A stretch of 64,000 bases of DNA from Ruminococcus sp. (GTDB taxonomy: Bacteria > Bacillota > Clostridia > Oscillospirales > Acutalibacteraceae): contig JAFSZY010000024.1 in assembly GCA_017458845.1 (NCBI GenBank), positions 1-64,000 of the forward strand, in the 5' to 3' direction. This document shows, piece by piece, positions 51,493 through 60,242 of the stretch (the first letter of the stretch is position 1; the number at the start of each line of letters is the position of its first letter). The notes under the pieces were generated by a model. It was not told the origin of the DNA. It searched no databases and worked only from the letters and a program-made list of their open reading frames with translations. The position numbers and the translations under genes are program-made.

Positions 51493-51508
51493 TTTACCTA
51501 TATATACT

Positions 51509-52033
51509 TTATGAATCAAAGAACGCCTGTCCGTCGTCCGTTACAAGACGTTCTGTTTTAGGATATTCAAAAATCGCGGGATTATCGCGGTTTATTTCGA
51601 GATATTTTTCAAATTCCGCGGCGTACCATTTAGCCATTTCGAGGTTATGCATAAGGTAATGTCCGCAGTTTTCGGGCGCTGTGCCCGGGACTTCCTTAGC
51701 GTCCTTAACCGATTTGAAGGCTCTCCGCACTAAATCATAAATCTCCTGGGGAGCGCGGCTGCCTTTAAGAATAAGATAAAAACCCGTCAGACAACCCATT
51801 GGTCCCCAATAGATAACTTCGTCTTTCCAGTCGGGCTCATTGCGAAGAAAAGTGGCTATGAGATGCTCCAGCGAATGCATCGCCGCCACGTCGATAACGG
51901 GTTCTTTGTTCGGTCTTTTGAGCCTGATATCATAGGTTGTAACTGTGCCGTCGCCCACATTATCCACACGGCTGGTGAAAATTCCAGGGACGATAAATCT
52001 GTGGTCTACTGAAAAGCTCTGTATTAATTTCAT
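51509..52033 (-). CDS. luxS: S-ribosylhomocysteine lyase LuxS, 174 aa
   Basis: Cleaves S-ribosylhomocysteine to homocysteine and DPD, the precursor of AI-2, in the activated methyl cycle. The metal site HSLEHLIATFLRN (His about 53 and 57), the CGHYLMHN segment with the third ligand, and FTSRVDNVGDGTVTTYDIR near the N-terminus are typical. Length is slightly over the usual 157 residues. A single gene; no pfs or metE neighbour is seen. Confidence 0.95.
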   Translation of the reverse strand: MKLIQSFSVDHRFIVPGIFTSRVDNVGDGTVTTYDIRLKRPNKEPVIDVAAMHSLEHLIATFLRNEPDWKDEVIYWGPMGCLTGFYLILKGSRAPQEIYDLVRRAFKSVKDAKEVPGTAPENCGHYLMHNLEMAKWYAAEFEKYLEINRDNPAIFEYPKTERLVTDDGQAFFDS

Positions 52034-52469
52034 ATGCGTAACTCCTTTAGCGTTGTCATTATAATAAAATTATATCACACGCTTGGATTATTGTCCATAA
52101 ATAACCTCCGCTCGGATTGCCCAAGCGGATGTCGGTATTATTCATCCATAATGACAGTCTTTTTCTGCCACGACATTTTGCCGCATTTGGGGCATTTCAT
52201 ATATCGCGTTCTGCCCATATGCATAGCAAAGCTTACGCTTTTGTAGCTCGGAACATATTTGTGTCCGCATTTTCGGCATGCTCGTATGATAAGATTTTCA
52301 ACACACTTACAGTTGAATGGGGAGAAATCAACCGTCGGTAGAGTTGATTATCGAATTAATTTGAATATATGATAACAGAAAGAAAAAGAATTGTCCACAA
52401 AACCTGCTATCGACATTCTCTCTGTACTGTGTTATACTGTTTACAGATTAAGACATAAGGGATGATTAT
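52034..52469. other. Gap with a broken zinc-ribbon frame
   Basis: Apart from the zinc-ribbon remnant at 52138-52347 and the leader of the next gene, nothing is recognised. Confidence 0.5.
52138..52347 (-). pseudogene. Zinc-ribbon protein fragment without start
   Basis: The minus-strand frame reads CRKCGHKYVPSYKS, then RYMKCPKCGKMSWQKKTVIM and a stop, a good two-ribbon zinc protein end of the kind often found in Clostridia. Upstream it continues to a TAA with no ATG, GTG or TTG start. It is therefore a 5'-truncated or frameshifted remnant, or it starts at a non-canonical codon. Confidence 0.5.
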
Positions 52470-53210
52470 ATGGATAAGAACAGCACAAAAGTCAATAAGG
52501 CGATTTCGTGGTTCTTTCTGCTGTATTTTGTAATACTGTTTGCCGAGCGCGCTCAAAGCCTTTTCAAGACTGTGTCGCAAGTCGGGTTATTCCCGACTCC
52601 GTTTGACGCGTTTGCCAATATAACGGTTGCTGTGTCACTTTGCGCCGCGCTTATTTTACTGGTATTCAAAAGCGGTTTGTTCTTTAAATCCTTGTTTTTG
52701 ACTGTTGTTCCGAATTACTCAATACTGACAATCATCTCGGGCGTGATTCTCGTTTCGGGAATGATACATACCGAGTGCACAATCCCGGGGATACAGTTTG
52801 CTTCCTACGGTATGCTCATTATCGCGATGATACTGAGGACAGCTCAGCTCGCGCCGAAGGCAAAAAGCCGCTTTTCGCTGTGGTATTCCCTCATTTATTT
52901 GACCGTATTTTCAATGGCAATCCCAGTTGTATATCGCTCTCATATTGAACTCGCGGTATTGTTCCACGTAATTGAAGCTGTCGTAATGCTGCTTTTGGTT
53001 CTGTCGTTCACCATTATGCTTCGCAAGCTGTTTATGGGCAAGGGAGAAAACCTGCTTTTGTGGGCTCCGTTTTTTATTATGGCTTTAGGCGACGCTGTTG
53101 TGCTGTGGATGAGGTGGAACGAGGAGATTAATTCCTTCGTGCTGATTTTCGCGTGCCTGTCCTCGGTTATTTTCATATTAGGAAAACCGATTTTACGAAA
53201 CAAAGACTGA
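52470..53210 (+). CDS. Polytopic membrane protein, 246 aa
   Basis: Seven predicted transmembrane segments across the whole length with short loops, and a Lys-rich N-terminus. No charged catalytic motif or known signature is visible. The ribosome site is AAGGGATGAT. It is isolated between the luxS region and a TetR gene, ending at a strong shared terminator. Function unknown. Confidence 0.8.
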   Translation: MDKNSTKVNKAISWFFLLYFVILFAERAQSLFKTVSQVGLFPTPFDAFANITVAVSLCAALILLVFKSGLFFKSLFLTVVPNYSILTIISGVILVSGMIHTECTIPGIQFASYGMLIIAMILRTAQLAPKAKSRFSLWYSLIYLTVFSMAIPVVYRSHIELAVLFHVIEAVVMLLLVLSFTIMLRKLFMGKGENLLLWAPFFIMALGDAVVLWMRWNEEINSFVLIFACLSSVIFILGKPILRNKD

Positions 53211-53212
53211 CA

Positions 53213-53240
53213 AAAGGCTGACGTCGCGTCAGCCTTTTTA
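53213..53240. terminator. Bidirectional terminator
   Basis: AAAAGGCTGACG and CGTCAGCCTTTT form a 12-base stem with a TCG loop. It serves the membrane protein (plus) and the TetR gene (minus). Confidence 0.85.
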
Positions 53241-53771
53241 AGTGTTTAAAAGTCTCATCAGAATTGACGAGCTTGTGGATATAAAAACCTCGCGGTTTAT
53301 TGTGGGGTTTCGGATATATGCCCTGTATGACCCCTGAATAAAAAGCGTCAGAATTATGTTAACCTCGCCGTTGTTCGGGATGTTAGGGAACGTCATAAAA
53401 ACATATTCCTTGAGCCTGTCCTCAAGATGATTGATAAAAGTATTGTTATCCTTGCCCGAAAACAGGATTTCGATTTCCTTTGAATGGTCTAAAATTTCAC
53501 CTGTTATCGCATCGGCAAAGAGCTTGAACTCAGCCCTGCCCAAACGCAGGTCGTACCTGCTCGCGCTGTCGATTATTACCGAGATTAATTCGTTTTCGAG
53601 CTTATCGGACAAATCGTACACGTCCCTGTAGTGCAAATAAAACGTCGCCTTGTTAATCATAGCTATTTCGCTGAGTTCTTTTACGCTGATTTTTTCGATG
53701 GGCTTCCTTTTTCGAAGTTGAAAAAATGCCTCTTTTATATTTTTTTTAGTCTTTTTCACTCGTAAATCCAT
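53238..53771 (-). CDS. TetR/AcrR-family regulator, 177 aa
   Basis: A one-component repressor. The N-terminal HTH is in ISVKELSEIAMINKATFYLHYRD (split around about 25-47), typical for TetR. The C-terminal ligand region resembles TetR_C_7-like members of Clostridia. It is divergent from glgB, with an AT-rich intergenic region between them, but its target is not shown. It may control the adjacent 52470-53210 gene or itself. Confidence 0.85.
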   Translation of the reverse strand: MDLRVKKTKKNIKEAFFQLRKRKPIEKISVKELSEIAMINKATFYLHYRDVYDLSDKLENELISVIIDSASRYDLRLGRAEFKLFADAITGEILDHSKEIEILFSGKDNNTFINHLEDRLKEYVFMTFPNIPNNGEVNIILTLFIQGSYRAYIRNPTINREVFISTSSSILMRLLNT

Positions 53772-53968
53772 AAAAACGCCCTCTTTTAATAGACAGTTTT
53801 TATATTATAGTAGCATATACGACTTAATTGGTCAAGTGACTATAGTAAAATAAATAAAAATAATGTATAATTTGATTAAAATATAGTAAAATGCACTAGG
53901 TGTCAAATATTATAGCCGTGTGCACAATATTATATTACAATTTCAACCCGGAAATGAGGTTATGCTTT

Positions 53969-56461
53969 ATGGAAATTGATTATAATATGAGAAAACTTTT
54001 TAACGAGGAGTATCTCACCCAGGTGGCGTATATGTACAACAATATGCCACGCGGACTTCTGGGTCCTCACTTCACCGAGTACGGACTGAGAATCGCGGTT
54101 TATCTGCCGCAGTGCAACTCGGTCGAATTCGTTAACAAGGACAACGGCGAGGTTCACCGCGCGTTTCTTGTACACGAGAAGGGTATCTTTGCCGCAAACG
54201 TGCATACTGACAGAGTGTTCGACTATTACTACCGCGCTTGGGACGAGGACGGAAACTACTACGAGAGCGAGGACAGTAACGCTTTCCCGTGCCAGTTTTC
54301 CGAGGTAGACGGCTATCTGTTCGGTCAGGGCACACACTATGATCTCTACAACAAGCTCGGCGCTCACAAAAAGAGAATCAACGGAGTTGACGGCGTTGTA
54401 TTCAACGTATGGGCTCCTAACGCTCAGCGCGTATCGGTTATCGGTAACTTCAACAACTGGGATCCCGCGCTTCATATGATGAGCAAGGTAAGCGAAGTAG
54501 GCGTATTTGAAATATTTATCCCCCGCATCGGCGAGGACGAAATGTACAAGTTCCAGGTTAAGACCTGCGATGGCTTCTGTGTTGACAAGACCGACCCGTT
54601 TGGCAACACTCAGCAGATGCGTCCCGACACAGCTTCTATCGTTTCCAATATTGATCACTACGATTGGACCGATGAAAAATGGATTGAGGACCGCAAGGTT
54701 TCCGACTACAACGTCAAACCCATGGCAATCTATGAGGTTCACCTCGGATCATGGCGTCAGCACGAGGACGGCAGCTTCCTGTCTTACAGAGAGCTTGCCG
54801 AGCAGCTTGCCGACTATGTTGTCGATATGGGCTACACTCACATTGAGCTTATGGGTATTCTTGAGCATCCGTTTGACGGAAGCTGGGGCTATCAGGTAAC
54901 GGGTTATTTCGCGCCGACTTCACGTTTCGGCAAGCCCGAGGACTTTATGTACTTTGTAGATTATATGCACTCCAAGGGAATCGGCGTATTCCTTGACTGG
55001 GTACCCGCTCACTTCCCGAAGGACAGCCACGGACTCGGCCGCTTTGACGGTACCTGCCTGTATGAGCATCCCGATCCGAGACGCGGCGAGCATCCCGACT
55101 GGGGTACGTTTATCTTTAACTATGAACGCAACGAAGTTCGCAACTTCCTTATCGCCAGCGGACTTTTCTGGCTTAATAAATTCCACATAGACGGTCTCCG
55201 CGTTGACGCGGTAGCTTCAATGCTCTATCTTGACTACGGTAAGAGCGACGGTCAGTGGCTCCCGAACATCTACGGCGGCAGAGAGAACCTCGACGCTGTT
55301 GAGTTCTTCAAACACCTCAACTCTATGGTTAATCAGTACGCTCCCGGCACACTGGTAATCGCTGAGGAGAGTACCGCTTGGGCAGGCGTTACCAAGGACG
55401 TTAATCAGGACGGCTTAGGCTTTGCCCTTAAGTGGAATATGGGTTGGATGAACGACTTCCTCGAGTATATCTCCAAGGATCCCGTTTACCGCCAGTATGA
55501 ACACGGCAAGCTCACATTCTCGATGATATACGCTTACACCGAGAAGTTTATTCAGGTTCTTTCCCACGACGAGGTTGTTTACGGCAAGTGCTCGATGATT
55601 AACAAGATGCCCGGCGATGACTGGCAGAAGTTCGCGAACCTGCGCGCGGCGTACGGCTTTATGTACTCGCATCCCGGCAAGAAGCTGCTCTTTATGGGTC
55701 AGGACTTCGCGCAGTATGACGAGTGGAACTCTCAGGTCGGCTTGCAGTGGTTCCTCATTGACGACAACGAGAACAACCGCAAGATGCAACAGTACTTCAA
55801 GGCTCTGCAGCATTTGTACACAAGCCACAGGGCGTTCTATGAGCAGGACTTCGATCCCGCAGGCTTTGAGTGGATGAGCTGCGACGACTATCAGAACTCG
55901 GTTGTCAGCCTTGTCCGTAAGACAAAGAACGGCAAAAACTCCGTGCTCTGTATCTGCAACTTCACTCCTGTTCCCAGAGAGGATTACCGCGTAGGAGTTC
56001 CGAACCTCGGCAATTACAAGGCTATCTTCAACAGTGACGACGTTGAGTTCGGCGGCACAGGCGACTTCCCGCAGGAGGACAAGAAGGCGGAGCGCAAGCC
56101 CTGGAACTATAAGAAGCAGAGTATCCTTGTAACAATTCCTCCGCTTTCAATGATTGTTTATGAGTACAATCACACTATGCCTAAGCCCGATTCCGCAACC
56201 AAAAAGCCTGTCAAAAAGACTGAAATCAAAAAGCCCGCTGCTAAGAAAATAGCAAAGGCGGCTAAAAAGACTGCTAAACCCGCGGAAGAAACAGCTCCCG
56301 CCAAGAAAACAACGGCAGCCGCTAAGAAGGCTCCCGCTAAGAAAGCTCCCGCTAAGAAGACAACAACAGCTGCGAAGAAAGCTCCGGCTAAGAAAGCCCC
56401 CGCCAAAACAACAGCAGCCAAAAAACCCGAAGCAAAAAAAGCTGAGGAGAAGAAAAACTAA
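53969..56461 (+). CDS. glgB: 1,4-alpha-glucan branching enzyme with histone-like tail, 830 aa
   Basis: Makes alpha-1,6 branches in glycogen. The N-terminal CBM48-like domains and the GH13 catalytic barrel are complete: DWVPAHFPKD, DGLRVDAVASMLY (nucleophile Asp), EEST and the SHDEVVYGK motif. Residues about 735-830 form a tail of repeated KKAPAKK/AAKKAPAKK words, rich in Lys, Ala and Pro, like histone H1 or bacterial Hc1 proteins. That tail is not part of normal GlgB. The start at 53969 is chosen because GAGG lies nine bases upstream; an earlier frame runs into the promoter. The start is moderately certain. Confidence 0.93.
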   Translation: MEIDYNMRKLFNEEYLTQVAYMYNNMPRGLLGPHFTEYGLRIAVYLPQCNSVEFVNKDNGEVHRAFLVHEKGIFAANVHTDRVFDYYYRAWDEDGNYYESEDSNAFPCQFSEVDGYLFGQGTHYDLYNKLGAHKKRINGVDGVVFNVWAPNAQRVSVIGNFNNWDPALHMMSKVSEVGVFEIFIPRIGEDEMYKFQVKTCDGFCVDKTDPFGNTQQMRPDTASIVSNIDHYDWTDEKWIEDRKVSDYNVKPMAIYEVHLGSWRQHEDGSFLSYRELAEQLADYVVDMGYTHIELMGILEHPFDGSWGYQVTGYFAPTSRFGKPEDFMYFVDYMHSKGIGVFLDWVPAHFPKDSHGLGRFDGTCLYEHPDPRRGEHPDWGTFIFNYERNEVRNFLIASGLFWLNKFHIDGLRVDAVASMLYLDYGKSDGQWLPNIYGGRENLDAVEFFKHLNSMVNQYAPGTLVIAEESTAWAGVTKDVNQDGLGFALKWNMGWMNDFLEYISKDPVYRQYEHGKLTFSMIYAYTEKFIQVLSHDEVVYGKCSMINKMPGDDWQKFANLRAAYGFMYSHPGKKLLFMGQDFAQYDEWNSQVGLQWFLIDDNENNRKMQQYFKALQHLYTSHRAFYEQDFDPAGFEWMSCDDYQNSVVSLVRKTKNGKNSVLCICNFTPVPREDYRVGVPNLGNYKAIFNSDDVEFGGTGDFPQEDKKAERKPWNYKKQSILVTIPPLSMIVYEYNHTMPKPDSATKKPVKKTEIKKPAAKKIAKAAKKTAKPAEETAPAKKTTAAAKKAPAKKAPAKKTTTAAKKAPAKKAPAKTTAAKKPEAKKAEEKKN

Positions 56462-56475
56462 GTAAATAGTAAAAC

Positions 56476-56510
56476 GGCTGTCGTACATTTCGTGCGACAG
56501 CCTCTTTTTT
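56476..56510. terminator. Terminator after glgB
   Basis: GGCTGTCG and CGACAGCC pair over an 11-base spacer, followed by TCTTTTTT. Confidence 0.8.
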
Positions 56511-57252
56511 AGTTCTTTTTAAGTTTAGCGGTAAATACCGCGATAGCCGCCACAGTCAAAACTACCGCGTAAGCGATTACCCACCATAAATCGGGGAAAA
56601 TTCCCCCGAAATCTCCCGCTGCCGCGGCTCTTGCGACATTGACTGCGTGTGAAAAAGGCAAGCAGTCAGCCACCGCCTTAAAAGCTCCGCCGACCATAGC
56701 GGTATCAAACCAGATGTTTGACAGCCATGCGCTTAAATTTGTTATTAAAGCTCCGCAAATACCGCCGACTGCCTTTTCATTAAGAATCGAGCCGAATAAA
56801 AGTCCGAGCGCAATAAACACAACCGCTATGGGAATATTTACAACTACGGCAACAATCAGGTTCAGGCTGACCTTTAATCCGAAACACAGCGCGCACAAAT
56901 AACAAACTATACCCTGCAATACAGCCAAGGGTAACAACGGCATTGTGTATCCCAAGATGAAGTCAGAGGGTTTCAACGGCGATGTAAACAGCCTGAGAAC
57001 AAAGCTTGTTGTACGGTCTTTTGAAATCAGCATAGAAGAAAACAAACACAGAAAACTCAGTCCGAAAACCGTAATTCCAGGCGCTAGTTTTTCTATATTG
57101 AACAAGTCGGGGCCGTAACCGTCGGGAATGCTCTTGTCAATCGCGGAAAGCAGAATCAACAGCACAACGGGGAATCCGATTCCGAAAAGCGAAGTGGATA
57201 ATTCTCTTGTTATTTCTTTTGTATTGCGCGAAGCAAATATTAAGGCTCTCAT
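56509..57252 (-). CDS. ABC-2 type permease, 247 aa
   Basis: The membrane subunit of an ABC-2 exporter, with six predicted helices (about 23-240). The start overlaps the ATPase stop by four bases. With 57249-57977 and the XRE-AbrB regulator gene it forms a small drug- or peptide-resistance type operon. The substrate is unknown. Confidence 0.88.
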   Translation of the reverse strand: MRALIFASRNTKEITRELSTSLFGIGFPVVLLILLSAIDKSIPDGYGPDLFNIEKLAPGITVFGLSFLCLFSSMLISKDRTTSFVLRLFTSPLKPSDFILGYTMPLLPLAVLQGIVCYLCALCFGLKVSLNLIVAVVVNIPIAVVFIALGLLFGSILNEKAVGGICGALITNLSAWLSNIWFDTAMVGGAFKAVADCLPFSHAVNVARAAAAGDFGGIFPDLWWVIAYAVVLTVAAIAVFTAKLKKN

Positions 57253-57977
57253 TTTATCGCCTCCCCGGCTATAGTAATAAATGCTTCCTCAAAATCATTG
57301 TTGTTTGCTTTTTCTTTCAGCTCGGCGGCTGTACCCTGAGCGCAAAGCACACCATGCGCCATAATGCCGATGCGGTCGGCAAGGTTTTCAGCCTCCTCAA
57401 GATAATGAGTTGTCAGTATTATTGTAATTTTACCTTTGAGCTGTTCAATGATACGCCAAAGCTCCCTGCGGGCAAGAACGTCCAGTCCCAGAGTGGGTTC
57501 ATCCAGAAAGAGGATTTCGGGTTCGGTGATAAGCGCCATAGCAATACTCAGTCTGCGCTGCCAGCCGCCGGAGAGCGTGGACGCCTTGCTTTTCGCGGTT
57601 TCTTCCATCGAAAAGTCTTTTATTATCCTGTCGGCTTTTGCGCGCGCTTCTTTTTTGTCAGCGCCGTATATCCTGGCTATAAACTCCAGATTCTCTCGAA
57701 CGGTTAATTTTGCTCCTACGGCAGTCTCCTGCGGAGAAACATTTATCAATGACTTTACCTTTTCTTTGTCCGTCACAATACTGAAGCCCATAAGCTCCGC
57801 GTCACCCGAGCTTGGTGCGGTAAGGCAGGAAAGCATTTTTATAGTGGTTGATTTTCCCGCGCCGTTCACTCCCAACAACGCGTAAAGCTCACCCTTTTTT
57901 ATTGTAAGGTTGAGATTGTTGACGGCTGTTATGTTTTTATACTTTTTTGTCAGATTTACTGTTTTTACCGCTTCCAT
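57249..57977 (-). CDS. ABC transporter ATPase, 242 aa
   Basis: Walker A GVNGAGKST (about 37-45), Q-loop, signature LSGGWQRRLSIAMAL and Walker B ILFLDEPTLGLD. DRI/CcmA-type ATPases of this length energise ABC-2 exporters, often for antibiotics. Made with the 247-residue permease. Confidence 0.93.
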   Translation of the reverse strand: MEAVKTVNLTKKYKNITAVNNLNLTIKKGELYALLGVNGAGKSTTIKMLSCLTAPSSGDAELMGFSIVTDKEKVKSLINVSPQETAVGAKLTVRENLEFIARIYGADKKEARAKADRIIKDFSMEETAKSKASTLSGGWQRRLSIAMALITEPEILFLDEPTLGLDVLARRELWRIIEQLKGKITIILTTHYLEEAENLADRIGIMAHGVLCAQGTAAELKEKANNNDFEEAFITIAGEAIK

Positions 57978-57989
57978 ATTTCCCTCCTG

Positions 57990-58394
57990 TTATTTACGAA
58001 AGAAATTCCCGAGTGATACCTTCGCAAGCGCCAGACCGCCCTTGGATTTATCCCCCATAACCATAAGGCGGTCACCCGCGTTAAGGTCGAAAACTTCACG
58101 CGCGTATTTGGGAATAACTATCTGTCCCCGTTCGCTTATTTTAACCATTCCGAAAATGTATTTTCCCTCGGATGTTTCCATATTTATCTGTTGTTCCTCA
58201 AGCGGCAGACTCACAAGAACATCAAGCGTAATTCGATAATATACCGCAATCTCATTACACTTGTATATATCGGGTGTGCTCTCGCCGTTTTCCCATTTTG
58301 CCACACTCTGTCGGGAAACCCCGAATCTTTCGGCAAAGTCCTCCTGGCTGAGGTTTTCTTTTTTTCTGAGATACTTAACGTTTGAGGCAAACAA
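57990..58394 (-). CDS. XRE-AbrB transcription regulator, 134 aa
   Basis: An N-terminal XRE HTH (SQEDFAERFGVSRQSVAKWE, about 15-34) joined to a C-terminal SpoVT/AbrB-type swapped hairpin (VKISERGQIVIPKYAREVFD, about 86-105). The start is a TTG at 58394 behind AAAGG, since an in-frame stop lies just upstream. It is first in a unit with the ABC-2 transporter and probably controls it. The promoter is at 58455-58483. Confidence 0.9.
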   Translation of the reverse strand: MFASNVKYLRKKENLSQEDFAERFGVSRQSVAKWENGESTPDIYKCNEIAVYYRITLDVLVSLPLEEQQINMETSEGKYIFGMVKISERGQIVIPKYAREVFDLNAGDRLMVMGDKSKGGLALAKVSLGNFFRK

Positions 58395-58454
58395 AGCAAA
58401 TCATACCTTTCATATATTCTTGATTTTTCTTTTTTTTCATTTCTGTCAAAATGT

Positions 58455-58483
58455 ATTATAGCTCAGTTTTATCGGGTTTTCAA
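58455..58483 (-). promoter_or_regulatory. Promoter of the XRE-AbrB/ABC-2 unit
   Basis: On the minus strand TTGAAA (58478-58483), 17 bases, a perfect TATAAT (58455-58460). Confidence 0.6.
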
Positions 58484-58532
58484 CCAATTATCCTTTACAT
58501 TTTTTGTTAATAAAAGTAGCATTCGGACAAGA

Positions 58533-58559
58533 AAAAGAGGCCGCTTTCGCAGCCTCTTA
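58533..58559 (-). terminator. Terminator of the Gld-type ABC operon
   Basis: AAGAGGC and GCCTCTT form the stem; TTTTTC follows on the minus strand. Confidence 0.75.
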
Positions 58560-58571
58560 ACTATTATTTAA

Positions 58572-60242
58572 TTACCAAAAGCTCTTGACTTCGTCGCCTT
58601 TGGAAGCATCCTTCGCCTGGGTTTTCAGCTTTTCAACATATGCCGCGCTGACCGTACCCGTCGGCGCTCCGTTGTATGTGACGATATACTTTGAACCGCT
58701 CTTGTAGAACCTGAGAACATCGTCGGCTCTGTCGGAAGAGTAGGAATATGTCACAGTAAGATACGGATTACCGCCCGGAGCTTTGGCTGTTTTGTCGCTC
58801 TTTTTGAGCAGAGTCAGATTGCTGAAGAAGGTTTCAAAATTGCCTTCGTCAATCTTCTTTCCGTTGTATTTCGTAGTGGTTCTTGTCGTGGAGCTCTCCT
58901 CGCCCTCGTCGTCGGTTGTCTTGATTGTCTTGGTGGTGATGTCAAACGAATAGCTATCCACCTTGAGGTTCTTGACAGTCTTAAGGTCAACCTCGAGAAC
59001 AGTTTCGGACATAAGCTTTTCGTAACTGGAGTTCACCCACGCAATCTTGTCGGCGCTGATTTTGTAGACAATCTTTCCGCCCTTATCCATAAGGTTGCAG
59101 TTGCCGTTGGAGTCAGGTGTTGACGCAATCAGATTGAAGGTTTTATCGGGATAAACCGCTTTTACCTCAGACTGAGGGCTGGCGAGTCCAAGCTCGCTAA
59201 GTCTGGATGCGTTAGGATTAACAGCCATAACCTTGTCGGCGTAAAGTCCGCGTATCCCTCCCGAAATGTTTGAAGCCTCCGTGTTGTCGGCGTAACACTT
59301 GTCGGGAGAAGAAATAACATAGTCGTTATTTATTTCGTTATCACTGTTGGGCTCAAGCACAACGGTTTTAGGGAAACTTTTTCCGCTGAGTGTAACTGTC
59401 TTGAATTCTGATTTTTCGGTGTCCTCAGCCGCCTCGTTTATGGTGAGGCTTACAAGGTCGTTTATGCCGTAGAGCAGATGATTGACTGTCTCCGTGTCGC
59501 AAAGGAACACAGCGTTGCCGCTGCCGAACATCACATATGTGCCGAGGTTTTGCGGAGCTTTGGCTCCTACCTTGATGACAGATTTTGTGCCGTCGTCATA
59601 TGTAACGCTTGCTACGCTGCGCGGTTTGTCAAAGCCGAAGTCCGCAAGCTTGCCGTCCGCGTCAACACAGGATACAGAGCTGAAGCTGAGTTTTGAACAC
59701 GCGCTTGCGATTTCGTCAGGCTCGCCCGACTGTAAATCATAGTCCTCAAAGCCCTTTACAGTATACTGAGTCTGTTCGGTTTTTTCGACAGCCTTACCCG
59801 TTTCGGGGTCTGTTTCTTTGGTTTTTGTGGTGGGAGTGTAGGAGGTTATAACCGTTGTTCCGTTGTCGTTTTCGAGCTTGACGGTCTTGATGTCGGCGGG
59901 AACGAGCGAGAGCAATTCTCCCGAACCGTTTTCCGCGACTTTACCATCCTTTGTTTTTACCACCGCCTGCCAGACTCTGTTTTTGTCCAGTTTGGTAGAC
60001 ACAGAAGCTGTGCCGTCCGATACGTCCGTGTTATCGTCGTCCTTGGGAATAAACAGGAGAGCCAAAAGAACTCCCGCGAGAACCACAAGCACACAAATCA
60101 CCGCAATCAGCGTTTTTGTGGTAGCTGTGGTCTTTTTCTTTTTCGCGGTTTTTTCGGGAGCTTTTTCAAACTTTTCCAGAACTTCTCCCTGTATTGTCTC
60201 GTCCTCGATGATAACACCGGGAGCGTTTTTGTTTTCGTCCAT
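58572..60242 (-). CDS. DUF4340 protein, 556 aa
   Basis: An acidic cytosolic start (1-33), a transmembrane segment at about 43-66, and a large extracellular region with two DUF4340-type repeats (ESGEP-like words QSGEPDEIASACSKLSFSSV and SVSYDDGTKSVIKVGAKAP). DUF4340 proteins accompany GldG-type ABC systems in many Bacteria and are probably substrate- or complex-related lipid-side factors. It overlaps the GldG-like gene by one base and shares its operon. Confidence 0.85.
   Translation of the reverse strand: MDENKNAPGVIIEDETIQGEVLEKFEKAPEKTAKKKKTTATTKTLIAVICVLVVLAGVLLALLFIPKDDDNTDVSDGTASVSTKLDKNRVWQAVVKTKDGKVAENGSGELLSLVPADIKTVKLENDNGTTVITSYTPTTKTKETDPETGKAVEKTEQTQYTVKGFEDYDLQSGEPDEIASACSKLSFSSVSCVDADGKLADFGFDKPRSVASVTYDDGTKSVIKVGAKAPQNLGTYVMFGSGNAVFLCDTETVNHLLYGINDLVSLTINEAAEDTEKSEFKTVTLSGKSFPKTVVLEPNSDNEINNDYVISSPDKCYADNTEASNISGGIRGLYADKVMAVNPNASRLSELGLASPQSEVKAVYPDKTFNLIASTPDSNGNCNLMDKGGKIVYKISADKIAWVNSSYEKLMSETVLEVDLKTVKNLKVDSYSFDITTKTIKTTDDEGEESSTTRTTTKYNGKKIDEGNFETFFSNLTLLKKSDKTAKAPGGNPYLTVTYSYSSDRADDVLRFYKSGSKYIVTYNGAPTGTVSAAYVEKLKTQAKDASKGDEVKSFW

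Larger units (their letters stand above)
51075..51508. other. Gene-free zone with extra tRNA-Thr 3' end remnants
   Basis: Copies of the tRNA end occur at 51288-51302 (TTATCAGCTCCATA) and 51439-51453 (CCTATCAGCTCCATA), as expected for old att sites. A 16-base inverted piece of the T-arm lies at 51126-51141. AACGCTTC...GAAGCGTT is a hairpin at about 51187-51209. No gene is seen. Confidence 0.65.
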
